From NCBI GenBank assembly GCA_903643055.1, contig CAHJWV010000596.1, positions 1 to 7,541 of the forward strand: 7,541 nt of DNA. Direction: 5' to 3'. Positions 1 to 6,044 of this stretch are shown piece by piece. Source of the stretch: Burkholderiales bacterium (lineage in GTDB: Bacteria > Pseudomonadota > Gammaproteobacteria > Burkholderiales > Burkholderiaceae). The notes beneath the pieces were generated by a model. It saw only the letters and a program-made list of their open reading frames with translations. It ran no database searches and was not told the DNA's origin. Each line of letters opens with the position of its first letter. Positions within the stretch are counted from its first letter, which is position 1. The position numbers were made by a program, and so were the translations under genes.

Positions 1-240
1 CCACATCGCCAGCGGCTGCTGTGCGTTGATGGCGGTGTCGCGCAGCGCGCCCAGGCGTGCGCTGTCTTGCTTGCGGAAGGCTTCGCGCGCCTGCAGCAGG
101 ATGTCGGCACCGGCGGCCACCGGTTGCGCGAGGGCCGGTACGGTGCCAGCAAGCAGCGCCGCTGTCATCCCCAATGCTGCCCATGCCCGGGCCACCTCGG
201 GTCCGCGGACCCATCCATATACTGATTTCAAGTTTTTCAA
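1..240 (-). CDS. slt: Soluble lytic murein transglycosylase, N-terminal fragment (cut by window edge)
   Basis: Reading the minus strand from a TTG codon at 240 gives 80 codons open to the window edge. The protein begins MKNLKSVYGW, has a hydrophobic stretch near residues 22-38 ending in VPALAQ (a likely Sec signal peptide with cleavage after ALA or AQ), then a helical segment, ILLQAREAFRKQDSARLGAL, followed by QQPLAMW. That pattern of a signal peptide, 'ARxAFRKxDxxRL' and 'PLAxW' is how soluble lytic transglycosylases of the Slt70 type begin in Burkholderiales. These periplasmic enzymes cleave peptidoglycan glycan strands to 1,6-anhydro-muropeptides. The catalytic domain lies outside the window, so the call rests on the N-terminus only. 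The start is uncertain: TTG at 240 has GGGGA seven bases upstream, but TTG at 231 or GTG at 195 could serve. It diverges from the cyclo-ligase gene, with only 15 bases between the chosen starts. Confidence 0.62.
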   Translation of the reverse strand, partial: MKNLKSVYGWVRGPEVARAWAALGMTAALLAGTVPALAQPVAAGADILLQAREAFRKQDSARLGALRDTAINAQQPLAMW

Positions 241-255
241 ACCTGTGTCCCCATC

Positions 256-840
256 GTGTCCATCCACCCACCCGATCCCAGCTTCTCCGCACGCCAGGCC
301 GTTCGCCAACAGTTGCTGGCCCGGCGCGAGGCATTTTTTCAGTCTCCGCAAGCGGCGGCTGCGCAGGTAGCGGTGGCAGACCATCTGTCTGCCGTGCTGG
401 CCACGCTGGAGCCCGATTGTCTTGGTGCTTACTGGCCGGTTCGATCTGAATTTAACGCAGCCGCCGCGTGGCGCGGCAACGGTTCGAAGACGCCCTTTTC
501 GCTTGCACTGCCATTTGCGCAGCGCGAGCCCCGACTGATGCAGTACCGGCGCTGGGATGGCATGGCGCCGGTGCGGCGCGATGAATGCGGCATCTTCACC
601 TCCAGCGGCAAAGAGGTCGTGCCCGATGTGGTGTTGGCACCTTGCGTCGGATTCACCCGCAGCGGCTACCGGCTCGGCTACGGCGGCGGCTACTTCGATC
701 GTTGGCTGGCGCTGTACCCGCACGTCACGGTGGTGGGCGTCGCGTGCTCATTCTGTGAATTGGACGAGGCCGAATTCATCGCCGAGCCGCACGATCAGCC
801 GCTGACCGTGATCGTCACCGAGCAGGGCGTTGTCAGCTGA
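256..840 (+). CDS. ygfA: 5-formyltetrahydrofolate cyclo-ligase
   Basis: The 194-residue product matches the usual length of this cytosolic enzyme, which uses ATP and Mg2+ to convert 5-formyl-tetrahydrofolate to 5,10-methenyl-tetrahydrofolate and so returns the storage folate to one-carbon metabolism. The family's signature is clear: PDVVLAPCVGFTRSGYRLG leads into GYRLGYGGGYFDR at residues 137-149 (nucleotide-binding and catalytic loop), and the C-terminus carries EPHDQPLTVIVTE (residues 177-189), the conserved HD...TE ending. The N-terminal helix with RQQLLARREA (residues 17-26) is the usual start of the fold. The start is a GTG at 256. An in-frame stop at 223-225 and the absence of another start codon in between leave little choice, although no good Shine-Dalgarno sequence is present. 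A TATACT at 218-223 could be its -10 element, but no matching -35 is visible. E. coli calls this gene ygfA or fau. The gene is convergent with the LacI-type regulator downstream. Confidence 0.95.
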   Translation: MSIHPPDPSFSARQAVRQQLLARREAFFQSPQAAAAQVAVADHLSAVLATLEPDCLGAYWPVRSEFNAAAAWRGNGSKTPFSLALPFAQREPRLMQYRRWDGMAPVRRDECGIFTSSGKEVVPDVVLAPCVGFTRSGYRLGYGGGYFDRWLALYPHVTVVGVACSFCELDEAEFIAEPHDQPLTVIVTEQGVVS

Positions 841-848
841 GGTCGGCT

Positions 849-871
849 GCCCGGTGGTCGGTGCGCCGGGT
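849..871 (+). terminator. Weak hairpin between convergent genes
   Basis: The 72-base gap between the ends of the cyclo-ligase and regulator genes contains an 8-pair stem, GCCCGGTG against CGCCGGGT (two G-T pairs), with a 7-base loop. It begins 8 bases after the cyclo-ligase stop and is followed by TGGTTTCG, so it lacks a true T-tract. It may slow or end transcription, possibly with Rho. A smaller GCGGC/GCCGC stem at 893-908 lies just past the regulator stop on the other side. Confidence 0.3.
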
Positions 872-912
872 GGTTTCGAAGCGGCTTGGAAGGCGGCGCA
901 ACGGCCGCGTGC

Positions 913-1956
913 TCAGGCGCTCTCCCGCACGATCAGTTCGCATTCCAACGATTGCACATGCGGCAAGGCCTCGGTGCCCGGGCTCGCGATGCCGCCCGTC
1001 AAGGCCAGGATCAGCGCTGCCGCGCGCTCGCCGATCGCCTGCGCGGGCGGGCGGATCGTCGTCAGGCTGGGCAGCAGCTTGTCGGCGAATGCGTAGTCAC
1101 CGAAGCCGAACACCGCGACGTCGCTCGGCATCGTCCAGCCCTGGCGCTGGCCGGCGAGGATGGCACCGCAGGCCAGGTTGTCATTGGCGAAAATCAGTGC
1201 CTGCGGGCGTTGCGGCTGCTGCATCAACGCGGTCAGCGCTTCGGCGCCGGCTTCCATCGGCGCCTCGGCCGTTGGCGTGAAGCGTTGCGGCGCAAGGCCG
1301 TGATCGGCCATCACTTGCGCATAGCCTTCGCAGCGCTCCATCGCGCTGTGGTCGCCAGCGGCGCTGTTCAACACGAAAGCGATGCGGCGGTGGCCGCGCC
1401 CGATCAGATGGCGAGCGGCGTCCTGCCCGACCTGCCGGTGCGAGAAGCCGATTTGCCGTGGCGCGCGCTGCGCTTGCAGATCCCAGGTCTCGATGACGGG
1501 AATGTCGATCTGATGGATCAGCCGCTCGGTGCCGGCGCTGTGGAAGCGGCTGGTCAATACCAGCGCCGCTGGCGACCAGCCGAGGAAGGCACGCACCGCC
1601 GCCTCTTCTTTCTCGGGCGAGAAATAGCTCGATGCCACCAGCAGCTGATAGCCCTGTGCGCTCAGCCCGTCGCTCAGCGCCTGCAGCGACGCGGCAAAGA
1701 TCGGCCCGGAGATGTTGGGCACCACAAAGCCGGCGACCTTGCTGCGCGCTGACGCCAGCCCACCGGCCACGCGGTTCGGCACATAAGCCAGTTCCGACAC
1801 CGCAGCCGCGATGCGTTGTGTGGCCTCGGGCGCCACACGCGTGGGTTCGTTGAAGTAGCGCGACACGGTGATCGTCGAGACGCCGGCCCGCGCAGCGACG
1901 TCATGGATCGTCGTGCGCTGGGCTCCGCGGCGCTTGCGAGCTAAGGGCGGCGTCAT
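913..1956 (-). CDS. LacI-family transcriptional repressor (GntR-like)
   Basis: With the ATG at 1956 the product has 347 residues, a standard LacI-family length. The N-terminal helix-turn-helix and hinge helix are plain: TTIHDVAARAGVSTITVSRY at residues 15-34, then ELAYVPNRVAGGLAS at 55-69. The rest is a periplasmic-binding-protein-like effector domain, including VAGFVVPNISGPIFA (74-88), a GHRRIAFV strand (188-195), FANDNLACGA (256-265) and SLTTIRPP (297-304). By memory, the recognition helix and hinge resemble the E. coli gluconate repressor GntR more than LacI. The frame stays open to a TTG at 2037, but that would add 27 atypical residues and overlap the operator, so the ATG is preferred; no strong ribosome site precedes it. 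The gene diverges from the TonB receptor operon, and a LacI-type palindrome lies 82 bases upstream. It most likely represses that operon and perhaps itself. The inducer is not evident. Confidence 0.93.
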   Translation of the reverse strand: MTPPLARKRRGAQRTTIHDVAARAGVSTITVSRYFNEPTRVAPEATQRIAAAVSELAYVPNRVAGGLASARSKVAGFVVPNISGPIFAASLQALSDGLSAQGYQLLVASSYFSPEKEEAAVRAFLGWSPAALVLTSRFHSAGTERLIHQIDIPVIETWDLQAQRAPRQIGFSHRQVGQDAARHLIGRGHRRIAFVLNSAAGDHSAMERCEGYAQVMADHGLAPQRFTPTAEAPMEAGAEALTALMQQPQRPQALIFANDNLACGAILAGQRQGWTMPSDVAVFGFGDYAFADKLLPSLTTIRPPAQAIGERAAALILALTGGIASPGTEALPHVQSLECELIVRESA

Positions 1957-2003
1957 CGATGGAAGCCCACAGAAATACGAGTATGCAAAGTTGTTTTGAG
2001 CGT

Positions 2004-2033
2004 TTGACGCGCTACAGCAGGCCTCGGGATACT
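2004..2033 (+). promoter_or_regulatory. Predicted sigma70 promoter of the receptor operon
   Basis: A -35 element TTGACG (2004-2009, five of six consensus bases) is followed after 18 bases by GATACT (2028-2033, four of six). The predicted transcription start is near 2040, which would give a leader of about 180 nucleotides before the receptor ATG. It is the best promoter match in the divergent intergenic region and is positioned directly against the operator. Assigned by eye only. Confidence 0.5.
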
Positions 2034-2038
2034 GCAAA

Positions 2039-2052
2039 TGTTAACGCTAACA
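2039..2052. promoter_or_regulatory. LacI/GntR-type operator palindrome
   Basis: TGTTAACGCTAACA is a 14-base inverted repeat with 12 of 14 bases symmetric (TGTTA-N4-TAACA) and a central CG, the hallmark of LacI-family operators. The arms match what is known of the E. coli GntR/IdnR boxes, fitting the GntR-like recognition helix of the neighbouring regulator. It overlaps the predicted start site of the receptor promoter, where bound repressor would block initiation. Only one such site was seen in the window. Confidence 0.65.
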
Positions 2053-2096
2053 CGATGAGATTGGATCCCGATTTTTGATGTCGACGTCAGCGCTTG

Positions 2097-2109
2097 CGAT
2101 GGGCCATCG
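2097..2109. repeat. Short palindrome in the receptor leader
   Basis: CGATGG-G-CCATCG has perfect 6-base arms around a single base. It lies in the predicted untranslated leader of the receptor gene, about 115 bases before its start. It does not resemble the operator at 2039-2052. It could be a second protein-binding site or chance in GC-rich DNA. Confidence 0.25.
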
Positions 2110-2222
2110 GTCGAGAAATGGTTTCGCGTCTCGATGCCGATGGTTCGAAGTCCACTGATCTTTCCGGCCGATCCGCTTTCCGTTTTTTCGCCATCTGCTC
2201 TCTGACCTGCTTGCGTGCTTTC

Positions 2223-4601
2223 ATGATGAACCTGTCTAATTCTCTCGGCCGTCAAGCGGTCACGCCTTCACGCTTTCGAGCTAGGCATTACTTGCTGGTT
2301 TTCGCCACACTGATTGCTGCGGCCCAGGCCCAGGCCGAAGTGGCCGAGGCTGACGCGAAACCCGCGGCCGCTGCCGATGGTCAAGCCAGCACCCAACCCG
2401 GCGCCGTGCAGCTCGACGCGATCACCATCACCGCGACCCGCCGCGCCGAGCCGCTGCAGAAGGTGCCGGTGGCGGTCAGTGTGCTGAACGGCCAGGCGCT
2501 GGAGCAGGCCAACCGCAACAACCTCGGCGCCATCGCGACCCAGGTGCCGTCACTGAACTTCCGCACCGGTGCGTCGAACAAGGACACCTCGCTGTTCATC
2601 CGCGGCGTCGGCACGGTATCGACCTCGCCGGGCGTCGAGCCGACGGTGGCCAGCGTCGTCGATGGCGTCTTTCTCGCGCGGCCCGGCCAGGCCACGCTCG
2701 ATCTGCTGGATGTGGACCGCATCGAAGTGCTGCGCGGCCCGCAGGGCACGCTGTTCGGGAAAAACGCCTCGGCCGGCGTCATCAACATCGTGACCCGCGA
2801 GCCGGGCCACCTGCTCGAAGGCTATGTCGATGCGTCGTACTTCGAAGGCAACGAGCGCCGTCTGCGCGCCGGCATCTCCGGCGAACTGAAGCCCGACACC
2901 GTGCGCGGCAGCCTCACGCTGCTGCACGGCGAATACGACGGCAACGTGAGCAACGTGCACGGCGGCAGCGAGGTCAATGGCTACCGCACCGATGGCGCGC
3001 GCGCCAAGCTGCTGATCACCCCGAGCGCAGGGCTGAAGGTCTCGCTGGCGGCCGACCATGTCGACAGCCGCAACACCACGCCCACCGGCGTGATCACCGG
3101 TACGCAGCTGGTGGCTTACCCGACGGGTGCGGTAACAAACTATCCCGGTTTTGCCGCGGCCCTGGGTCCGGTCAACGCCGGGCCGGAGAACCGCCAGATC
3201 AACAGCAACCTCGACACCCACGCCGATGACACGCACGATGGCGTGTCGGCCCAGGTCGATTGGCAGGTGGCCGGCCATACGCTGACCTCGATCAGCGCTT
3301 ACCGCCGCTGGCGCAACAGCCAGCATCAAGACGGTGACCGGCTGCCGCAGGTGTTCCAGGAGTTTGCTCAATCGCATGACCATGGCGAGCTGCGCTTCAA
3401 GCAGCTGTCGCAAGAGCTGCGCATTGCGTCGGCGCCGGAAGTCGACTTCCGCTACGTCGCCGGGCTGTTCTATCTGCACACGCAGAACGACGAAACCTAC
3501 CGCCGTGACGTCACGCGTTGCAGCAACTCCACGACGCCGCCGATCGCCCCCGGTGCCACGCCTTGCGCTGAAGGCCAGGCCACGTTCACCAACGACTTTG
3601 GCTTGGCGGGCTACGGCACGCGTGGCGACAGCGCTGCCGCCTTCGGCGAAGCCAGCTACCGTTTCACGCCCGCCTTGCGCGGCCTGGCCGGCCTGCGCGC
3701 GACGCACGAGAAACTCGAATACACACACGAGCGCACCTCGACCAGCGCGGCGGCCTTTCCCGGCGTCAACCCGGCCACCGCCAGCGCCGGCTCGACCAGC
3801 GACACCGGCTACTCCGGCCGCATCGGCCCGCAGTTCGATTTTGCTGACAACGTGACCGGCTACGCCACCTATTCGCGTGGCTACAAGGGCCCGGCCTTCA
3901 ACGTGTTCTTCAACATGCAGGCGCGCGACACGCCGCCCTTGAAGGCAGAGACCTCCGACTCATTCGAGCTCGGTTTGAAGTCGACCTGGCTGGATCGGCG
4001 CGTGCGCCTGAACGTCGCGGCGTTCGACAGCCAATACAAGAACTACCAGGCCAACTTCTTTGACACTGTCGCCGGCTCCGTGGTCACGCGCTTGATCAAC
4101 GCCGGTGACGTCTCGACGCGCGGCCTGGAGATTGACGCCGAAGCGCGCGTGACCTCACCCTGGACGGTCAGTGCGGCGCTGGCCCGCGTGCGCGCCCGCA
4201 TCGATGACTTCGTCTGCCCGCCGGGTGCGGCCACCAGCTGCGCTGTCAACGGGCGGCCGCTGCCGTTCTCGCCCGACTGGCGCGTGAACCTCGGCACCCG
4301 CTACCGCTACCCGCTGAACAACGGCCTGCAACTCGACTTCAACGCCGACTACAACTGGCAAAGCGAGGTGCTGTACGACATCGGCCAGGCCCCGACCACG
4401 CGCCAGGGCGCCTATGGCATTGCAAACCTGTCGATCGCGCTGTCGGACCCGTCGGCCGGCTGGCGCGCCGCGTTGCTGGTGAAGAACCTCACCGATCGTT
4501 CGTATGCCTCCTTCTTGCTAACCGGTGCCAGCTATGTTCAGCGCTGGGTGCCGCGCGATGACCAACGCTATGTCGGAGTGAACCTGCGTTATGACTTCTG
4601 A
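2223..4601 (+). CDS. TonB-dependent outer-membrane receptor
   Basis: The 792-residue product is an outer-membrane beta-barrel that imports a ligand using energy passed from the inner membrane by TonB-ExbB-ExbD. From the ATG at 2223, residues 1-38 form a signal peptide (basic RFRARHY, then a hydrophobic run ending AQAQA). ITITATRR at 67-74 is a typical TonB-box region. The plug domain follows, with VPVAVSVLNG (81-90), SLFIRGVG (123-130), VVDGVFLARPG (145-155) and RIEVLRGPQGTLFGKNASAG (166-185). The remainder is barrel strands ending in YVGVNLRYDF, with the terminal phenylalanine needed for outer-membrane assembly. There is no N-terminal STN signalling domain, so it is a transporter rather than a transducer. 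The frame is open back to a TTG at 2094, but that would bury the signal peptide; an ATG at 2226 is also possible. No Shine-Dalgarno sequence is obvious. Cysteine pairs in two presumed loops may form disulfides. The last 11 bases overlap the monooxygenase gene. The substrate cannot be read from sequence. Confidence 0.95.
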   Translation: MMNLSNSLGRQAVTPSRFRARHYLLVFATLIAAAQAQAEVAEADAKPAAAADGQASTQPGAVQLDAITITATRRAEPLQKVPVAVSVLNGQALEQANRNNLGAIATQVPSLNFRTGASNKDTSLFIRGVGTVSTSPGVEPTVASVVDGVFLARPGQATLDLLDVDRIEVLRGPQGTLFGKNASAGVINIVTREPGHLLEGYVDASYFEGNERRLRAGISGELKPDTVRGSLTLLHGEYDGNVSNVHGGSEVNGYRTDGARAKLLITPSAGLKVSLAADHVDSRNTTPTGVITGTQLVAYPTGAVTNYPGFAAALGPVNAGPENRQINSNLDTHADDTHDGVSAQVDWQVAGHTLTSISAYRRWRNSQHQDGDRLPQVFQEFAQSHDHGELRFKQLSQELRIASAPEVDFRYVAGLFYLHTQNDETYRRDVTRCSNSTTPPIAPGATPCAEGQATFTNDFGLAGYGTRGDSAAAFGEASYRFTPALRGLAGLRATHEKLEYTHERTSTSAAAFPGVNPATASAGSTSDTGYSGRIGPQFDFADNVTGYATYSRGYKGPAFNVFFNMQARDTPPLKAETSDSFELGLKSTWLDRRVRLNVAAFDSQYKNYQANFFDTVAGSVVTRLINAGDVSTRGLEIDAEARVTSPWTVSAALARVRARIDDFVCPPGAATSCAVNGRPLPFSPDWRVNLGTRYRYPLNNGLQLDFNADYNWQSEVLYDIGQAPTTRQGAYGIANLSIALSDPSAGWRAALLVKNLTDRSYASFLLTGASYVQRWVPRDDQRYVGVNLRYDF

Positions 4602-5961
4602 GACCGCCCAGCGCCAGCTGCACCTCGGCGCTTTTCTGATGGACTCGGGCCACCATGTGGCCGCCTGGCGCCACCCCGAGGTGCCGCCCTTGGCCGGGCT
4701 CGATTTCAGCCTGTATCGGCAGGTCGCGCAGACGGCCGAGCGGGCCTGCTTCGATGCCCTCTTCATGGCCGACAGCGTGGCCGCAGACAGCGGCCCCGGC
4801 GCGGCGCACACCTCGCGCTCGGCACGCTTCGAGCCGCTGACGCTGATGTCGGCGCTGGCTGCCGTCACCGAGCGCATCGGCCTCGTCTGCACCGTGACCA
4901 CGACCTACAACGAGCCGTACCACGTCGCGCGCAAGTTCGCGTCGCTCGATCACCTGAGCGGCGGGCGCGCCGGCTGGAACATGGTCACATCGGACAACGC
5001 CGCCGAGGCAGGCAACTTTGGCCGCGATCAGCACGTCGCTCATGCGCTGCGTTATCAGCGTGCACGCGAATTCCATCAGGTCGTGCAAGGCCTGTGGGAC
5101 AGCTGGGAAGACGATGCCTTCGTCAACGACAAGACCAGCGGCGTCTACTACGACGAAGCCAAGCGCCAGGTGATCGGCCACCACGGTGAGTATTTCAAGG
5201 TCAGCGGGCCGCTGAACGTGGCACGCTCGCCGCAAGGCCGGCCGGTGCTGGTGCAAGCCGGCGCGTCGGAAGACGGGCGTTCGCTGGCCGCCGAGACGGC
5301 CGAGCTGGTGTTCACCGCGCATGCGGCGCTGCCCTCCGCACAAGCCTTCTACAGCGACATCAAAGGCCGGCTCGAAGCCTTTGGCCGTTCGCCCGCTGAC
5401 TTGAAAATCATGCCCGGCGTGTTTGCCGTGGTCGGTGAAAGCGAAGCGCAGGCACAAGAGAAGTTCGAGCAGCTGCAGCAGCTTGTCGACCCGGTGGCCG
5501 GCGTGGCGCTGGTGTCGCGCATGATCGGCAACATCGACCTGTCGAAGCATCCGCTGGACGAGCCGCTTCCGGACCTGCCGGAAACGCAGACCGGCCAGCG
5601 CAGCCGCCAGCAGCTGCTGACCGGCCTGGCGCTTGAAGGCCGGCTGACCTTGCGCCAGCTCGCGCTGCGCATTGCCGGCGGGCGGGGGCACTTCACCGTG
5701 GTGGGCAGCGCTTCGCAGGTGGCCGATCAACTGCAGCACTGGTTTGAAGCCGGCGCGGCCGATGGCTTCAACGTGATGCCACCCACCTTGCCCGGCGGGC
5801 TGGACGATTTCGCGAAATGGGTGGTGCCCGAACTCCAGCGGCGCGGCTTGTTCCGCACCGCCTACCAAGGCCGCACTTTGCGCGATCACCTCGGCTTGAA
5901 GCGGCCTGCATTTCACCGCGTGGCAGCGCAACCGAGCTCAGCTTTAGCGATGAATCACTGA
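4591..5961 (+). CDS. FMN-dependent monooxygenase, NtaA/SnaA/DszA/DmoA family (luciferase-like)
   Basis: The 456-residue product fits this branch of the bacterial luciferase-like (LLM) superfamily. Known members are the oxygenase halves of two-component systems that use FMNH2 from a separate reductase and O2: nitrilotriacetate (NtaA), EDTA (EmoA), dibenzothiophene sulfone (DszA), dimethyl sulfide (DmoA) and pristinamycin (SnaA) enzymes. Supporting motifs are LGAFLMDSGHHVAAWRHP (12-29), FDALFMADS (54-62), RFEPLTLMSALAAVTERIGL (79-98), SGGRAGWNMVTS (123-134), HHGEYFKVSGPLN (197-209), RPVLVQAGAS (217-226), DGFNVMPPTLPGGLDDF (391-407) and the C-terminal PELQRRGLFRTAYQGRTLRD (413-432). It should be cytosolic, with no signal peptide. 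The ATG lies inside the end of the receptor gene, an 11-base overlap that suggests translational coupling; a GGAG at 4575-4578 is rather distant. No flavin reductase lies in the window. The neighbours favour a sulfur substrate, but the sequence alone does not settle it. Confidence 0.92.
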   Translation: MTSETAQRQLHLGAFLMDSGHHVAAWRHPEVPPLAGLDFSLYRQVAQTAERACFDALFMADSVAADSGPGAAHTSRSARFEPLTLMSALAAVTERIGLVCTVTTTYNEPYHVARKFASLDHLSGGRAGWNMVTSDNAAEAGNFGRDQHVAHALRYQRAREFHQVVQGLWDSWEDDAFVNDKTSGVYYDEAKRQVIGHHGEYFKVSGPLNVARSPQGRPVLVQAGASEDGRSLAAETAELVFTAHAALPSAQAFYSDIKGRLEAFGRSPADLKIMPGVFAVVGESEAQAQEKFEQLQQLVDPVAGVALVSRMIGNIDLSKHPLDEPLPDLPETQTGQRSRQQLLTGLALEGRLTLRQLALRIAGGRGHFTVVGSASQVADQLQHWFEAGAADGFNVMPPTLPGGLDDFAKWVVPELQRRGLFRTAYQGRTLRDHLGLKRPAFHRVAAQPSSALAMNH

Positions 5962-5965
5962 ACAA

Positions 5966-6008
5966 ACTTCTCTTCGCAAGCTCTTTCTCACTATCTTCAC
6001 AGAGAAGT
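5966..6008. repeat. Inverted repeat between monooxygenase and binding-protein genes
   Basis: ACTTCTCT (5966-5973) and AGAGAAGT (6001-6008) are perfect 8-base arms 27 bases apart, starting 4 bases after the monooxygenase stop. In RNA this would be a long-loop hairpin without a T-tract. It may act as an mRNA stability or processing element that sets different levels of the downstream binding protein, or it may be a protein site. No convincing promoter was found in this 83-base gap. Confidence 0.35.
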
Positions 6009-6020
6009 CACTGAACCGAA

Positions 6021-6032
6021 TCTGAATTCAGA
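6021..6032. repeat. Perfect 12-base palindrome before the binding-protein gene
   Basis: TCTGAATTCAGA is perfectly symmetric and ends 12 bases before the ATG at 6045, over or next to the place where a ribosome would bind. The only purine-rich stretch is AGAAAG just downstream. It is unlike the operator at 2039-2052. It could be a regulator site or a small hairpin masking the start, or chance. Confidence 0.3.
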
Positions 6033-6044
6033 AAGCACGACACG

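Noticed and set aside
886..1752. 288-codon plus-strand open frame
   Set aside because: It lies antisense to the LacI-type gene, is rich in arginine, alanine and glutamine, and has no recognisable motif. It is a shadow of GC-rich coding DNA.
1957..2037. 27-codon extension of the LacI-type protein to a TTG codon
   Set aside because: The added residues do not resemble LacI-family N-termini, and a normal ATG sits just ahead of the helix-turn-helix.
2094..2222. 43-codon extension of the TonB receptor to a TTG codon
   Set aside because: It would place the signal peptide about 60 residues inside the protein, and the ATG at 2223 gives a normal signal sequence.
2550..3728. 392-codon minus-strand open frame
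   Set aside because: It is antisense to the plug and first barrel part of the TonB receptor and reads as low-complexity arginine, alanine and valine sequence.
4489..5931. 480-codon minus-strand open frame
   Set aside because: It is antisense to the monooxygenase, whose motifs are clear along its full length. The antisense protein has no recognisable domain.
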